From NCBI GenBank assembly GCA_964007475.1, contig OZ023273.1:14335922-14399921 (forward strand): 64,000 nucleotides of DNA. Direction: 5' to 3'. Under the pieces are notes generated by a model. It was not told the DNA's origin. It did not search any database and was given only the letters and a program-made list of their open reading frames with translations. Both the position numbers and the translations under genes were made by a program. Below, one piece after another: positions 15,837-27,617 of the stretch (position 1 is its first letter; each line of letters begins with the position of its first letter). This DNA is from Hybos culiciformis (lineage: Eukaryota > Arthropoda > Insecta > Diptera > Hybotidae).

Positions 15837-17846
15837 TGCATTAACTTAACAAGGGTTGTGGTTATAATTAAAAGAATTAGATAGATTTCTATTGAAAAAT
15901 TATTAGGTGTGAAAAATATCCCAAATTTCGAAATTTTGTAGAAAAGATTCTGATTGCATTTGGAATCACTGGTTTGTGCGCATATTTTTTTTCCTAAAAT
16001 GAAGTTTATTTCAAAACAATGATGGATTTTGACCTCAAAACCAATTCAGAATTTTAACCACAAAATTTCAGGCAGGTTTTCAAGAGGTGAAATTAATACA
16101 TAAATTTTTAAAAATAAAATGTAATTTAAAAATATGATTTTGATATATGAATATCTATAATGAAATAAAATAAAATCATTAGTTTTTTAATCAGAATAAT
16201 CTCCAGATTGACTCCAATAAGCAGAATTATGTTGGACTGTTTAAAATAAATAAAATAAAGTCAATTTGATTTTCATAAAAAAAATTGTTTTTTTTGATTT
16301 TAATATTTTTTTTCCATATAAAATGTTTTTAAAACATGAAATTATTTTATTATTAAAAAATAACATAAAAAATCATAAATTTTATAAATTGAAAAATTAT
16401 TATTATTTTAAAAAATTATTATTATTTTAAAATCTAGATAATAATATACATAAATTTATCTGAAAATCATCATCATAGTGAAATACAAAAATTATTTATA
16501 ATAACATTTTATTCATTATTAATCTGAATTAAAATCGAAAAACAATTCATATTCAAAAAAAACATTGTCATTTTAGTTTTCGAAATCTTATATAAAGAAA
16601 ACTTAAACAAGTTTATTATTAATAGTGCAGACAATTTTCAACACATAATGTTTTATACAGCTTTCATTTAATTGCCAGAATCACAATAATTAATAAGGAC
16701 TGAAATTGATAGGTGAAAATGAAAAATAAGAAAATCTAATTTATTCAACACGAAAAATATTGGTTTGTTTTTATCTTTTTGTGTGTACAAAAATTATTTA
16801 TTTTAAAAGAAACGAAAATGGGAACGACGAACGCTTTATCGAAAAGATAAGCACCACATACTGTTATTATCATTATGGATGGCAAACAATTTTATCTTCT
16901 TTTTGACGAAAGTGTGTGTAATATACGTACAGGAAAAATTCTTAAAAAGGTATACTACTTACAAATTAAGAAGAGTGTGGACTTTTATATTTAAATTTAA
17001 TTAAAACATTTGATGACTTAAATCGTAGGACGCATTTTATTATGAGTATCTATGGAAGAGTCGGTTAGAACATGAAATATTATAATTCATTATAAATATG
17101 TTTTAATTATAAAAATGTTTACTGTTTCTCTATGACTCAGCGAAGAACGCAATCCACTAGTCTGAACCACTCAGACAAGAATCCAATATGTCAATACAAA
17201 AAGATGTATTAAAATATTTTTTTATTGCATATTTTTTTATAGTAAAAAAAGAGGATATGTTAAAAACTTTTGATTCAGAAATTAATGAGCAATTACATTA
17301 TACCAAAATCTTAGGACTAGAACTATGGAAAAACACTTTCTAATTAGCTATGAAAAAAAAAATAATAATAATAAAAAAAAAAAATTGGATAGAAAGGGTG
17401 GAAGTACGTCGCAATATTTTATTAAATTTTATTCATACAAGTAAGACTAGTTAGCCGATAAAACTGTGACTCATAAAATCTTAGCGAAGAATAATTTAAA
17501 TTTTGTTTTTGTAAGAAATTAAAAAACTTTGAAAATAAAACACACATAACGAACAAAAATCTAAAATTATTCGTTTTTGAAATGAGACATCTTCAAATAA
17601 CGATGTCTTGAATCATTTTTATGAAGTTCAATATTTTTTAATTTTAGCTTCATTAAATAATTTTAAATTCGTATAAATTTTAATAAGGGCTTTGATAACT
17701 AATAATTTATAATTCTCGGAATCATTTAAAATTCGTGGAAGATTTAAAAAGTTAATAAAATTCTGTCAAAATCTAAATTATTTAAAATAAAATTTGAAAT
17801 TTAAAAAAAAATATTTTTTTGAAATAACTCATTTTTTTAGCGTAAT
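15837..17846. other. Gene-free AT-rich stretch
   Basis: No gene is visible. The stretch contains low-complexity TTA/AAT tracts, including a 22-bp direct duplication of an aaattattattattttaa motif near 16386-16430. Confidence 0.65.
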
Positions 17847-18226
17847 ACCTTGTTCGCACTTCAACATTTATCCGGATAAATAAGTGGAAATTTCCACTTT
17901 CTGAAACTACCGTTCGCACTTTAGAAGTGGAAAAAATTTGACGGTTCTAGAAAAAATATAAATAAATTTTTTTTTTTTGTTATGAATTTTCAAAAATCTG
18001 AAGTTCATAAATAATTTTAGAATTAAATTTCACTTTTTTTGATATTTTGACACAAAATAAACGGTGCCAACCGTACCAAATATATCAAAAAGTAGCTAAA
18101 AGGAACTAGCTAAGTGGAAAAATAACTGGAAATTAAAATATCCGGAAAAAGTTTTTGTATGATAATATCCACAAAGTTTCCGGAAAACTCGAAATATCCG
18201 GAAAAATATTGAAGTGCGAACAAGGT
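17847..18226. mobile_element. 380-bp terminal-inverted-repeat element, P-like
   Basis: The left end reads accttgttcgcacttcaac and the reverse complement of the right end reads accttgttcgcacttcaat. The similarity continues through an a/t-tccggata block, so the inverted repeats are about 35 bp. A third copy of the gttcgcacttt motif lies inside near 17912. No coding potential is visible, and I could not find a convincing target-site duplication. It lies 4 bp from the end of a decayed P-element transposase read on the minus strand, so it is either the terminal region of that element or a short non-autonomous relative inserted beside it. Confidence 0.75.
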
Positions 18227-18230
18227 TTAA

Positions 18231-18862
18231 GGTATCTAAAATTTGTTCTATTTGCTTAGCTAATTTAACAAAATCTTTCCTTGGATTTCTCAGATGAAAT
18301 TTGGTTTTATTGGCAATAAATAATGACTCATATTTTTCTTCAAGTTCAATAAGGTTCTTACATGTATCACATTTTAAATTTTGTATTAATTTATTTTCAC
18401 TCTAACCAGTCATGTATTTGATAGCATCAAAATATGAGTTATCAATATAGATATTTTTCACTCCTGGTTCCAAGAAATACTCATCAGTTATATTTTTATT
18501 TACTACTACATTTAATGATTTGTGCCTATATGGCACTGTTAAAATTTTTGGTGGATTTAATTCTTTAGAAATTGCTGAAATTGAAGCTTCGATTTCATTT
18601 CTAACAAGCAATTTTTTGAACGCATTTTCAAATTGACTTGCAGTTGGATTATCGTTGCTTCCTCCCCGCTGCCTAATTTTTGAAAAATAAGTCTGTCTCT
18701 AGATAGTCCTGCGTAAAGTTATGTGTAAGGATGTACTTTAACTCCTTTTTTTCTTTTACATAAAATTTAAAAATTTCAACAAAATTTGGCATTGCAATAA
18801 TAAATGCCTTAAATCCAGTTTGATTTCGCGAAACAATTAATTTTTGACTTAGAAAATTTAGA
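18231..18862 (-). pseudogene. P-element / THAP9-type transposase C-terminal remnant
   Basis: Reading the minus strand from about 18862 down to 18231 gives a broken but recognisable P-element transposase C-terminal half. In order it contains a SRNQTGFKAF block (cf. RRTGFxGFL in the family), an LTHNFTQDYLE block (cf. TYKLSQDHLE), then RQRGGSNDNPTASQF (cf. the RSKGGxNxNPT-xQF signature), and finally a CDTCKNL zinc-like pair followed by NPRKDFVKLAKQIEQIL. The frame is disrupted at least twice: one shift between the SQDYLE-like and RGGSND blocks near 18680-18690, and a TAG stop at 18402-18404. No THAP DNA-binding domain or catalytic N-terminal half is visible upstream. It is therefore a truncated, non-functional fossil. 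The neighbouring element ending at 18226 may be its terminus. Confidence 0.8.
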
Positions 18863-18936
18863 TTTCCATGATTTATTTACCGTTATGTTCAAATAGCATT
18901 TAAAAATAACGAGAGCCATATTTTCTGTGGTTGGCA

Positions 18937-19000
18937 CGGCGCGAAGAACGGCTCGAATAACGGCGCGAAGAACGGCTCGAATAACGGCGCGATGAGCGAG
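18937..19000. repeat. GC-rich 24-bp tandem repeat
   Basis: About 2.6 copies of a 24-bp unit beginning cggcgcgaagaacggctcg (18937-18960, 18961-18984, then a diverged partial copy). The GC-rich composition stands out sharply in the surrounding AT-rich DNA. It lies just beyond the 5' side of the P-transposase remnant and may belong to that element. Confidence 0.85.
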
Positions 19001-22000
19001 TCATTAATTGTAAGCAATTAAATAATATAGTCGGCTGTATATTTTAATAAATTGAAGCTTACATATACCCTTTCTAGACAAATAAAAAATTTTTTTTTTA
19101 GTTTTTTTTTTTTTCATTCACAACAACAATTTCAATACATTTTTCCTAGAAGTGTTTTTCCATATATATATATAATTCTAGTTCCTATGACCAAAATTTA
19201 TTAAATCTAATAACGTATAATTATCACTATCATTGAATCGATTAATGTAACTTTCATATAAACTATTAACAAAAAAAAAAACAATTTATTTATGTCAGAA
19301 TTTTATTTTATTTTTTTTTTTGTTTTTTTTTTACGACTGTCTGAAGATTGACATCATCAGATAGAAAATTACTCTTTAATTGCAACATAAGAAAATTTTA
19401 AAACTTCTTTTTTTTTTTTTTTTGATTCTCACAATATAAAAAAAAATAAACTTTTAATGAAAAATTCTCCTTTTTTTCGTCTTCTCCCTACGAAACTAAT
19501 TTTAATTAAATTTTTATTTTTTTGTTCTTGAAATTTTTTTTTTTTGTTGAAGAAAAACATCTTCAAAAAATTTTCTTAATTTTATTTTATTTCTATAAAT
19601 TTTATTTTTTTTCATATCTTTTATTTTTTTTTTTTTTCATTCAATACGATTTTTGTAACTTTAAAATTGTGTTGTAGAAAGAAAATTTCTTGTACAATGA
19701 ATACAAATGAATGTAAAGAAATTAAAAACTGTCGAAGTAAGAAATTTTGTTTTATTGAATTATTTATACAAGAAAAATAACTTAAAAATATATAATGTAA
19801 CATAATATATATATATAAATATTATTTATATATAGAATTCATTTTTTTTTTCTTATTGAAAAGCAAGAAAAAGGAAATAAGGATAAATTTAAGAAAAATA
19901 AATACAAAAAAAAAAAAAGCAAATAGCAAATATAAGTATTGAATTCAATGCGTATCCTTTTCCTATTATTGTTTGTGAGTATATTTATATATTAATACAG
20001 CATATAAAATTATATTTATTATTATTTTACATTTTTTTTATTTTCCTTTTTTTTTCTGTATTTCCTTTTATCCATGAAAAACTTAGTGAATTGTAAACTA
20101 TTGTTCCACAATCAAAAATCATTTGATGAAAAAAAAAATAAAAATTATAAAAAATTTCTTTTTGACACAATAATAAAATGTGTACAGTAGTTATAGTTGC
20201 AAGTTATTGTGATTTTATATTTCATTCACGTTGCGAAAAAAAAAAGAAAAGAAAAATTTGATGAAAATTATGAATTCTGTTAAACTATTTTATTATTGTA
20301 TTTTTTTTTTTTTCAATTCTTGGAAAATATAAATTATAGATGTAAGCAAAGACAAATATTTATTCCCTGTTGGAAATTTGAATTTGTCGTAATAATAATT
20401 ATGTAAGTTTTTTAATATTGTTCAATATATCAATAAGAATTTACATATAATCTGACTGAGAGACAGCATGGCTGTATTTTCGTATATTTCAAATTTGAGA
20501 TAATTGGTATATAGAAAGTTCAACCGATAATTTTGATATATTTTAGTGAGCTGTGTAGGGGGCTTCCAGTTTAGTGAGCCTGTGAGTGAAGAGTACAGAA
20601 ATAGTAATGATTTGGAATACCAGTGTCAAACTGAAAATACTGGCTGATAGTAGATATAATTTAAATATGACAATTTGCCCGCAACTTACAAACACAAGAT
20701 TTTTTAGATTTCTTAGTATTAACGAAGACAATAGAAGGACTAATGCTTCTATCTTCTTTGGTATTAATGAATCAACAATTTTATTTCATTTATTTCTATT
20801 AGCATTATAGAATGATGCTTAAGTATTTTGATGTAAGAAATGGAATTGCGTCATTTTGACACAGAGCAATTATCGCCTGAAATTTTTTAAATATTTTTAA
20901 ATATTTTTTTTTTAAACTATTTGAGAGTTCTTAAATGCAATTGTGATCTGATTAAATTGTTTACATAGTTATATTCTTTCTTCGGAAAGGAAAGCAATAT
21001 GTCTGAACCTTTTTTTTTGTTTTGTAGAACTATAGTTGAGATGAATTTAAATGAATTTGTAGTTTAAACTTTAAAAAACTTTAATTTTAAAAACTTTTGA
21101 AAAAAAAACATAGAAAATGGTAATTTGAAAATGATATGTGTTTGCTAAGAATATATAAATTTTTTTTCCAATATATTAACTTAACACACAAAATATTATA
21201 ATGAAGAAGCGCGCGACAGGTGATTCTGTATAACAGTGACAGGTGATTCTGTGTAACCAATAAATGTTTAAATAGAAAAAAAAAATATTTTTTATTTAAT
21301 AATGCAGAGAATTCAAATAAAATGATTATAAAATTCAAGATTTTTTTATTATACTCATTAAAAATATACCTGATAACTTACCTTAGGTAACTGTATAAAA
21401 TGTAACAATTCCACACTGAAAATAATTTTTATTAGAAATAGAAAATATAAACAGAGATTTATTTGAAATTGAGAAAAAAAAGCCATCTGATTAAGTTTGA
21501 ATAAACCGAAATGTTATAGAAATTCTAAACAAATTCTACTCATCTTTAAATGGAAGCACAAAAATATACCATCCCTAGTCAGTTCGCAAAAATTCTTATA
21601 AAATATCTTTATCTTGATATGGAAAAAGAAATACATGGAATAGTAGAATATAGTTACCGTCGAATTCATATAAAAATAAAAGTATTTTCATTTAATTTAA
21701 AAACTACATGTTCCATTTTTAGTACTATATTAAAATCATTTTCTTGCTTAATGATTTATAACGTAAATCAAAATTATATAAAACATAACTGTCATAATTC
21801 CTAAAGCAAAACAAAATAATTTATAAATTAATTAGTGAATAATTCTTTCACTGAATTAATAATTTATTATTTCGACCGTTATTAATATTTTACTTATAGT
21901 TTTATTATAAACGCCTTTTCACCCAAAGAAAATAATTTTAATAAAAATATATTTCAAATTTAAATGCGAATTAAAAGAAAAATAAATGTTTTATTTTTTA

Positions 22001-22310
22001 TTTTCTTTAAAAAAAACATTTTTTTTTTTAATTTTTATAAAGTAGATAACTTTTTGTAATATTAATCTTAGAGGCTACTAACAAAAAAAAAATTTTTTAA
22101 GTGTAAACTTAGGAAAAACTTTAACTTATCGTAAATATGAACTCACAAGAAAATATTATTCATATCATAAGTGTAGCATTGAGACGAGTATTTACATAAT
22201 TTATTATATAGAAATACGGATCTTTTGTATATAGTTATCCTTTACAAAAGTTAAAGGAATAAAAGAAACAAATCCCAGAAGGAATGAAAAATATTTTAAT
22301 GCGCAGGGCT
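19001..22310. other. Gene-free AT-rich stretch
   Basis: No gene is recognised. The stretch contains many T or A homopolymers (19090-19660) and a 20-bp direct repeat, gacaggtgattctgt-taac, at about 21213-21259. Short open frames near 20586-20810 and 21550-21804 have no recognisable domain. Confidence 0.6.
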
Positions 22311-22316
22311 TCGGTA

Positions 22317-22464
22317 AGTTGTATTTACATTCGCAAATTTAGCTCGGTAAATGGTCCATTACATGCATCAATACACATGCAATTATAGAGGAATGTAAAT
22401 TGTATTTACATTTCCCTGTGATGTAAATTGTATTTACATTGCTCTATATTGTATTTACATTCTT
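22317..22464. repeat. Cluster of ttgtatttacatt motifs
   Basis: Four copies of (a)ttgtatttacatt occur within 150 bp. Two of them are preceded by gatgtaaat or aatgtaaat, so that gtaaattgtatttac forms a local palindrome. Possibly the repeated terminus of a short transposon, but I could not define element ends. Confidence 0.6.
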
Positions 22465-22617
22465 CATTTTGAACTGCGTAATACTATAAACAAAAATAAT
22501 ATCACTCACACTCACAATATTTCAATACAGACAAATACCAAAAAAAAAAAAAAATTGCAAATGGATACCTCTCACATGCATCATATCAGCAACAAGGAGA
22601 TTATTTATTGTAAATAT

Positions 22618-22874
22618 AAATTATAATTATATAATTATTATTTGATTTTATTTTTAATTATAAAAAAAAATAATTATAAAATTATTATTATTTTTTTTAA
22701 TAATTAAAAATAAAATTAAATAAAATTTAAGAAGACCATTAGTTCCTAAAATAATAAAAAAAAAAAATTTGTAATTTTTCTAAAAAAAAATTATTCGATT
22801 TTTTTTTTTGCAAAAAAGAAAATGAATAATTTTTTTTGGAAAAATTACTAATTTTTTTTTAATATTTTAGGAAT
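22618..22874. repeat. Two adjacent AT-rich inverted repeats
   Basis: The first palindrome (about 22618-22730) pairs an attatttgattttatttttaattat arm with ataattaaaaataaaattaaataa. The second (22742-22874) pairs gttcctaaaataat at its left edge with attttaggaatt at its right edge, with imperfect arms of about 55 bp. Both could extrude or transcribe as hairpins. They are probably old fold-back elements. Confidence 0.65.
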
Positions 22875-23038
22875 TAGCTGATCTTAAATCATCCGGTTTG
22901 AAATCATTTCGAGAAATAAATTTACTTCCGTATTAATTAAATTTTATTTCCTTGCTTCATTTTGAACTTTTTTGTTTATTTTTTTCATTGTAAATGTATT
23001 GTTTTCAACTCCCTCTCCCATGCACATTAAAGCAGTAT

Positions 23039-23210
23039 ACAATACATGTTAATCAAATTTGAGCTCGTTGTGTATACACACAAACACATAGACACTCGTC
23101 AATATTATATCACTCGACCTTCGGTCTCGTGATATAAACATGACTCGTGTCTATGTGTTTGTGTGTATACACAACTCGCAAGAATAACAAATTTTCTTAA
23201 CATGTATTGT
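23039..23210. mobile_element. 172-bp fold-back MITE
   Basis: A near-perfect palindrome. The outer arms are acaatacatgttaa and ttaacatgtattgt, the middle arms are ttgtgtatacacacaaacac and its complement, and the centre is ctcgaccttcggtctcg. Arms are about 80 bp each with a few mismatches, so almost the whole element is stem. No coding capacity. Outer boundaries are set by where the pairing stops; no target duplication was identified. Confidence 0.8.
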
Positions 23211-23476
23211 AATCTACTATTTCTATGTAATTTTTATGATGTGTGATATCATTGTAGAAAATAAATCGAGTAAAAAATAGTTAGCAAAAAGGGAATCATT
23301 ACCTGCTGTTGTGGTTTGTTAAAGTGATATCAAGCGATAAAATTAAAAAATCGAAAAAAACAAATTAAATTTCTTTTTATTGAGCAATCTTTTTTTTTTT
23401 TAGTTTGATAAAAATATAAGAGAAGAACTCTATTAATTTTTTTTTTTAATTTCTAACATTATTAAATATATATATA

Positions 23477-23540
<64 letters not shown>

Positions 23541-24170
23541 AATTTAATAAATATATAAAATATATTAATATATATGAAAATATAAAAAATTAGAATTTAA
23601 TTATTTTAGCCGAGATATTGCAGCTTCATATTTTTAGATAATTAAATTTCTCCAAAAAAAATGCTTTGCGTTTGGTAATGGGATCATCGCATTATAATTA
23701 CCTAATTTTCTTTCTAAAAAAAGTTTTTATATAAATTTTAATAATATTTATCTTTTTATTATAAATTGTATACCTACATGTATTTAATATACATTTTTCG
23801 ATCAAATTTTAACAAACCATAAAACTCTATAATTTTATATGAAATTTTTGAGGGTAACTAAAAATCTATTATATACATTACATATATATAAAATTCTGCA
23901 CTGTTGATTTGTAATTCAAAACAATGAATGCGTGTAAGTTTAATGATACCTGATTCAATGACACTTTATTGAATCACATATAACCTTTTTTGCTAAGTAA
24001 GTCACGTAAATTTTATTTCCCAAAAAAAAAAAGAATGTAATTAAAATTCTAGACACTTCACATAGAGTTCTCATATGTTTCAAAAGAACAGTAAAAATGA
24101 TTTCAACAACGTTATTATATAGACATAGAATTTTCAATTTAATTTCATTTACGATATATACTTACTATAC
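23211..24170. repeat. Gene-free stretch with a (TA)n microsatellite
   Basis: Contains an uninterrupted TA dinucleotide run at 23481-23533, flanked by further TA-rich sequence. Nothing else recognised. Confidence 0.8.
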
Positions 24171-25093
24171 ATATCCCAACTAGCAAATTAGCTCTATAAG
24201 AAGATTCAATTCTTTTAGTAGAAAGCTTATGTATTCTAGTAACTGTCTATTAAGTATCACGAATCCTGTTATAACCTCAGAAGTGGCGAAAATTATAAGT
24301 ATAATTTGTTATATAAGTATCTATAAATGGGTTAGTAAATGGCTAATAACATTCTTGAATTCTGTGACTAATCCCATTATTAGCCTGTATAACACTTTTT
24401 TTCATGAAAGAAAAGAGAAGGACAGCCATAAAAAAAAGAAGTGCATAAATATAGTATATAAAAAAGAAAATAGTTAAAAGAAAAGGAAAACCAATAAAAT
24501 ATAATAAATAAATATTTAGATGGGTATATGTAATGATAAAATAAATGTATTTGTATTTAATTTAACTTGTGCACATTTTAATTTTTAAATGTGTATTAAA
24601 TTAAGTATATACAAAACTATTGCAATTGTTGAAAAAAATAAAATTGAATTTTTTTTTTTTTCATGCAATTGAAAAAATAATGCAATTTTTAATATTCTAG
24701 GATTAATAAATATGAAAACCTAGTGAAATTTATGATATTTAAATTATTTTAAATTTAAAAAGGCATTAAATTTGTTAAAATTTTGGTACATTTTAAAGTC
24801 ATATAAGCAAAGTATGAGTAAAATGTAGTTTGCCATGGCACAAATAAATAAAATTTAACTGATGTTCTATTCTTTTTATGTAGTTTTTTGAATTCATAGA
24901 TTTTTTCAAAAAGAATCAACAATTTGCCAAATAATAAAATATTTAGTTCTTCAAACAAACTTTTGCGTTTAAATAACTTCAATTTCCATAAAGTATTTTG
25001 TTCCTATATTCGGATAACCTATGTTATTTTTAGGAACTTTTATAGAAAGATCCCAAAATTTTAAATTATTTCCTGTTTCGAAGTGGCGACATA

Positions 25094-25637
25094 CAGTCAA
25101 CCCTCCTACAACGCGAGAGATACGTTCTTAGAAAACGTCGTGTAGTAGGCAATCGCGTTGCAGGAGACATGAACTCTATAGAAAAAAGGGGTTAGGTTCC
25201 AAGTATAAAAAAATGCAATTAAATTAATAATTAAATATACTCAAGATTTTATTAGAAATCCTTCAATAAAATTATAATAAATTAATAAAAATTAACAAAA
25301 TTAAAATTAAGAACTAAATAAAAATTCAAATTTATAAAGATTAAAATGTAAAAAGGAATATTGATGAATATAAGAATAATATCACTGCTAACCGGATTAT
25401 GCCGCGAACGTTTTGCTGGTGCTATATCCGAATCTGAACTACTAAAACAAGAGATAGGTTCGTTAGCTCTTGCGGTCGTTTAAAACATTCCGAGATAAGC
25501 GATTTTTTTTTAAAAAATAATTTTTTTTAATCACGTTGTAGGAAAAAAATCGCGTTGTGAGAAAAATTGCCGCCATTTATGAATCGCGTTGTAGCGAAAA
25601 CGCGTTATAGAAGTGTCGCGTTGTATAGGGTTTACTG
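25094..25637. mobile_element. Tigger/pogo-like MITE with TA target duplication
   Basis: The left end reads cagtcaaccctcctacaacg and the reverse complement of the right end reads cagtaaaccctatacaacg. Both are followed by cgcga-type sequence, and the element is bounded by TA on each side (25092-25093 and 25638-25639). The CAGT-AACC-C-acaacgcg pattern is that of pogo/Tigger (Tc1-mariner) elements. At 544 bp without an intact transposase frame it is non-autonomous. Internal copies of the acaacgcg / cgcgttgt motif occur near both ends. Confidence 0.8.
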
Positions 25638-25639
25638 TA

Positions 25640-26560
25640 CTTAAGTTTTGTTTATTGATTTTTATTTTTAAGGATATTATTTTTAATTTTTTCAATTGTT
25701 AAAAAACACTAAAAAAATGTTTAATAGGGATAAAAATTAATTTGATTTTGTGAAACTAAAATAACAAATAAAAAAAATTAAATAGTCGTTTTTCATTTTT
25801 GAAGCAAAAATTAATCAAAAACGAATTTTCCTTATTTGATTGGAATTATTTTTTTAAAATTAATACTTTCGTGTTTTTTTACACGAAAGAGGTCTAGTGA
25901 AGTTAAACTATTCACTGGTATCATTCACTATAAATTTTTCATCACAAAAAACTAAAATGGTAACCAACCTGTCTGTATTGCCATGTCTATAAATAATTTA
26001 AAGGAACATTTTGGAGTTCTAGGTACAATTAACAAGGATAAAAAAGTGCGAATTTTTAGACAAAACGGAAGGTATTAAAAATTCAACCTTACAATAAAGA
26101 ATGCTATTAAATTCTTAGTCAGTAGTTTGATTTTATTTCCTAAAATAATTAATATTTTCTTAACAACGTAAAAATTCAGAAAATAATAATTATCCGGGAA
26201 AAAATTCTCACAAATTCCACCCAAGGATACGTCTAACTAAAAAATCCTTTAGGTTGATTTTCCGATCATCATACTCTTTTATTATTTCGGACCATTTGAA
26301 CCTTTCAACCCTTACACAATAATTTTCTATTTCCGTACAATAAGTGCATCATTTTAAAATCATGAATCTGCAAAGAATTTCCGCAAAATTATAATAAAAA
26401 CGTCAACGTAAAGGAAGTCAAAGTAATAATTTTACAAACAATAAACTCTCTCAAGTCCTTATTATATTTATATAGTTAGGGGATTAGTGCAATAACCTGG
26501 TAACACGGAATTTAAATTATTTTTGTTATTGTTTTTAAAAGCATACGGCAAATACGCATG
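25640..26560. other. No gene seen
   Basis: AT-rich interior of the candidate insertion, with no open frame or repeat that I can name. Confidence 0.5.
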
Positions 26561-26561
26561 A

Positions 26562-27266
26562 AACTATTTTTGTCCTCTTTTCTCATAGTGCAAAGTAAAA
26601 AACAAATGTAAAAGTTACTAGCAGGATCACGGCCGGCATTAAAGAACACTTTTTTTTCCTCTTTTCTCATAGTATGAAGTGAAAGAGAAAAAAAATAGTT
26701 TTGTTATAAAAATAAAAGCTAATAGCAGGATCACGGCCGGTATTAAAGAAAACTTTTTTTCCTCTTTTCTCATAGAACGAAGTAAAAGAGAAAAAAAATA
26801 GTTTTGTTATAAAAATAAAAGCTACTAGCAGGATCACGGCCGGCATTAAAGAACACTTTTTTTCCTCTTTTCTCATAGTATGAAGTAAATGAGAGAAAAA
26901 ATAGTTTTGTTATAATAATAAAAGCTAATAGCAGGATCACGGCCGGTATTAAAGAAAACTTTTTTTCCTCTTTTCTCATAGAACGAAGTAAAAGAGAAAA
27001 ATAGTTTTGTTATAAAAATAAAAGCTAATAATAGCAGGATCACTGCCGGCATTAAAGAACTTTTTTTTTCCTTTTTACTCATTTGTAGGAGGTAAAAGAG
27101 AGAAAAAATAGTTTTGTTATGAAAATAGAAGCTAATAGCAGGATCACGGTCCGCATTAAAGAACATTTTTTTTCCTTTTTACTCATATGTACAAAGTAAA
27201 AGAGAAGAAGAATTTTGGGATAAGATGAATTCTAATAGGAAGACTGAAACCGGCATTAAAGAGCTG
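26562..27266. repeat. 103-bp minisatellite, about 7 copies
   Basis: The core gcaggatcacggccggcatt recurs at about 26621, 26725, 26828, 26931, 27034 and 27138, with a degenerate seventh copy near 27240, giving spacings of 103-104 bp. Each unit also carries a cctcttttctcatag block and an atagttttgttat block. Because 103 is not a multiple of three, the apparent minus-strand open frames shift register from unit to unit and are by-products of the repeat. The outer copies are more diverged than the inner ones, as is usual for expanding arrays. Confidence 0.9.
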
Positions 27267-27417
27267 TTTATATTTTTTAATGAAATAGAATTCTTATAAA
27301 TGTTGCATAACAAGATCACTATGATTCAGTATCACGAATCCTTTTACTAGAATCTTATACAGCTTATAAGTGGTATAACAGTTATTTACAAGAATAATCT
27401 GCTAGTTGGGATATATG

Positions 27418-27617
27418 NNNNNNNNNNNNNNNNNNNNNNNNNNNNNNNNNNNNNNNNNNNNNNNNNNNNNNNNNNNNNNNNNNNNNNNNNNNNNNNNNNN
27501 NNNNNNNNNNNNNNNNNNNNNNNNNNNNNNNNNNNNNNNNNNNNNNNNNNNNNNNNNNNNNNNNNNNNNNNNNNNNNNNNNNNNNNNNNNNNNNNNNNNN
27601 NNNNNNNNNNNNNNNNN
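27418..27617. other. Assembly gap (200 N)
   Basis: Exactly 200 undetermined bases, so probably a placeholder length. The 42 bp that follow the gap duplicate the sequence at 24133-24174. Confidence 0.99.

Larger units (their letters stand above)
24171..27415. mobile_element. Candidate 3.2-kb TIR insertion ending at the gap
   Basis: The left end reads atatcccaactagcaaatta and the reverse complement of the right end reads atatcccaactagcagatta, giving inverted ends of about 20 bp with one mismatch. Looser similarity continues inside (both sides share an attctagtaa motif, and an agtatcacgaatcct motif appears near both ends in direct orientation). The 42 bp immediately left of the element (24133-24174) recur exactly after the assembly gap (27618-27659), as expected for an insertion into that site. 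No transposase is recognised inside. The interior holds a small Tigger-like MITE (25094-25637) and a 103-bp minisatellite (26562-27266). The superfamily is unassigned. Confidence 0.5.

Noticed and set aside
21550..21804. 84-codon open frame with ATG (+)
   Set aside because: No family resemblance, isolated, and of a length expected by chance on this scale.
26667..27166. Minus-strand MRKEEKK-type repeated frames
   Set aside because: By-product of the 103-bp minisatellite. The unit is not a multiple of three, so the frame changes every copy.
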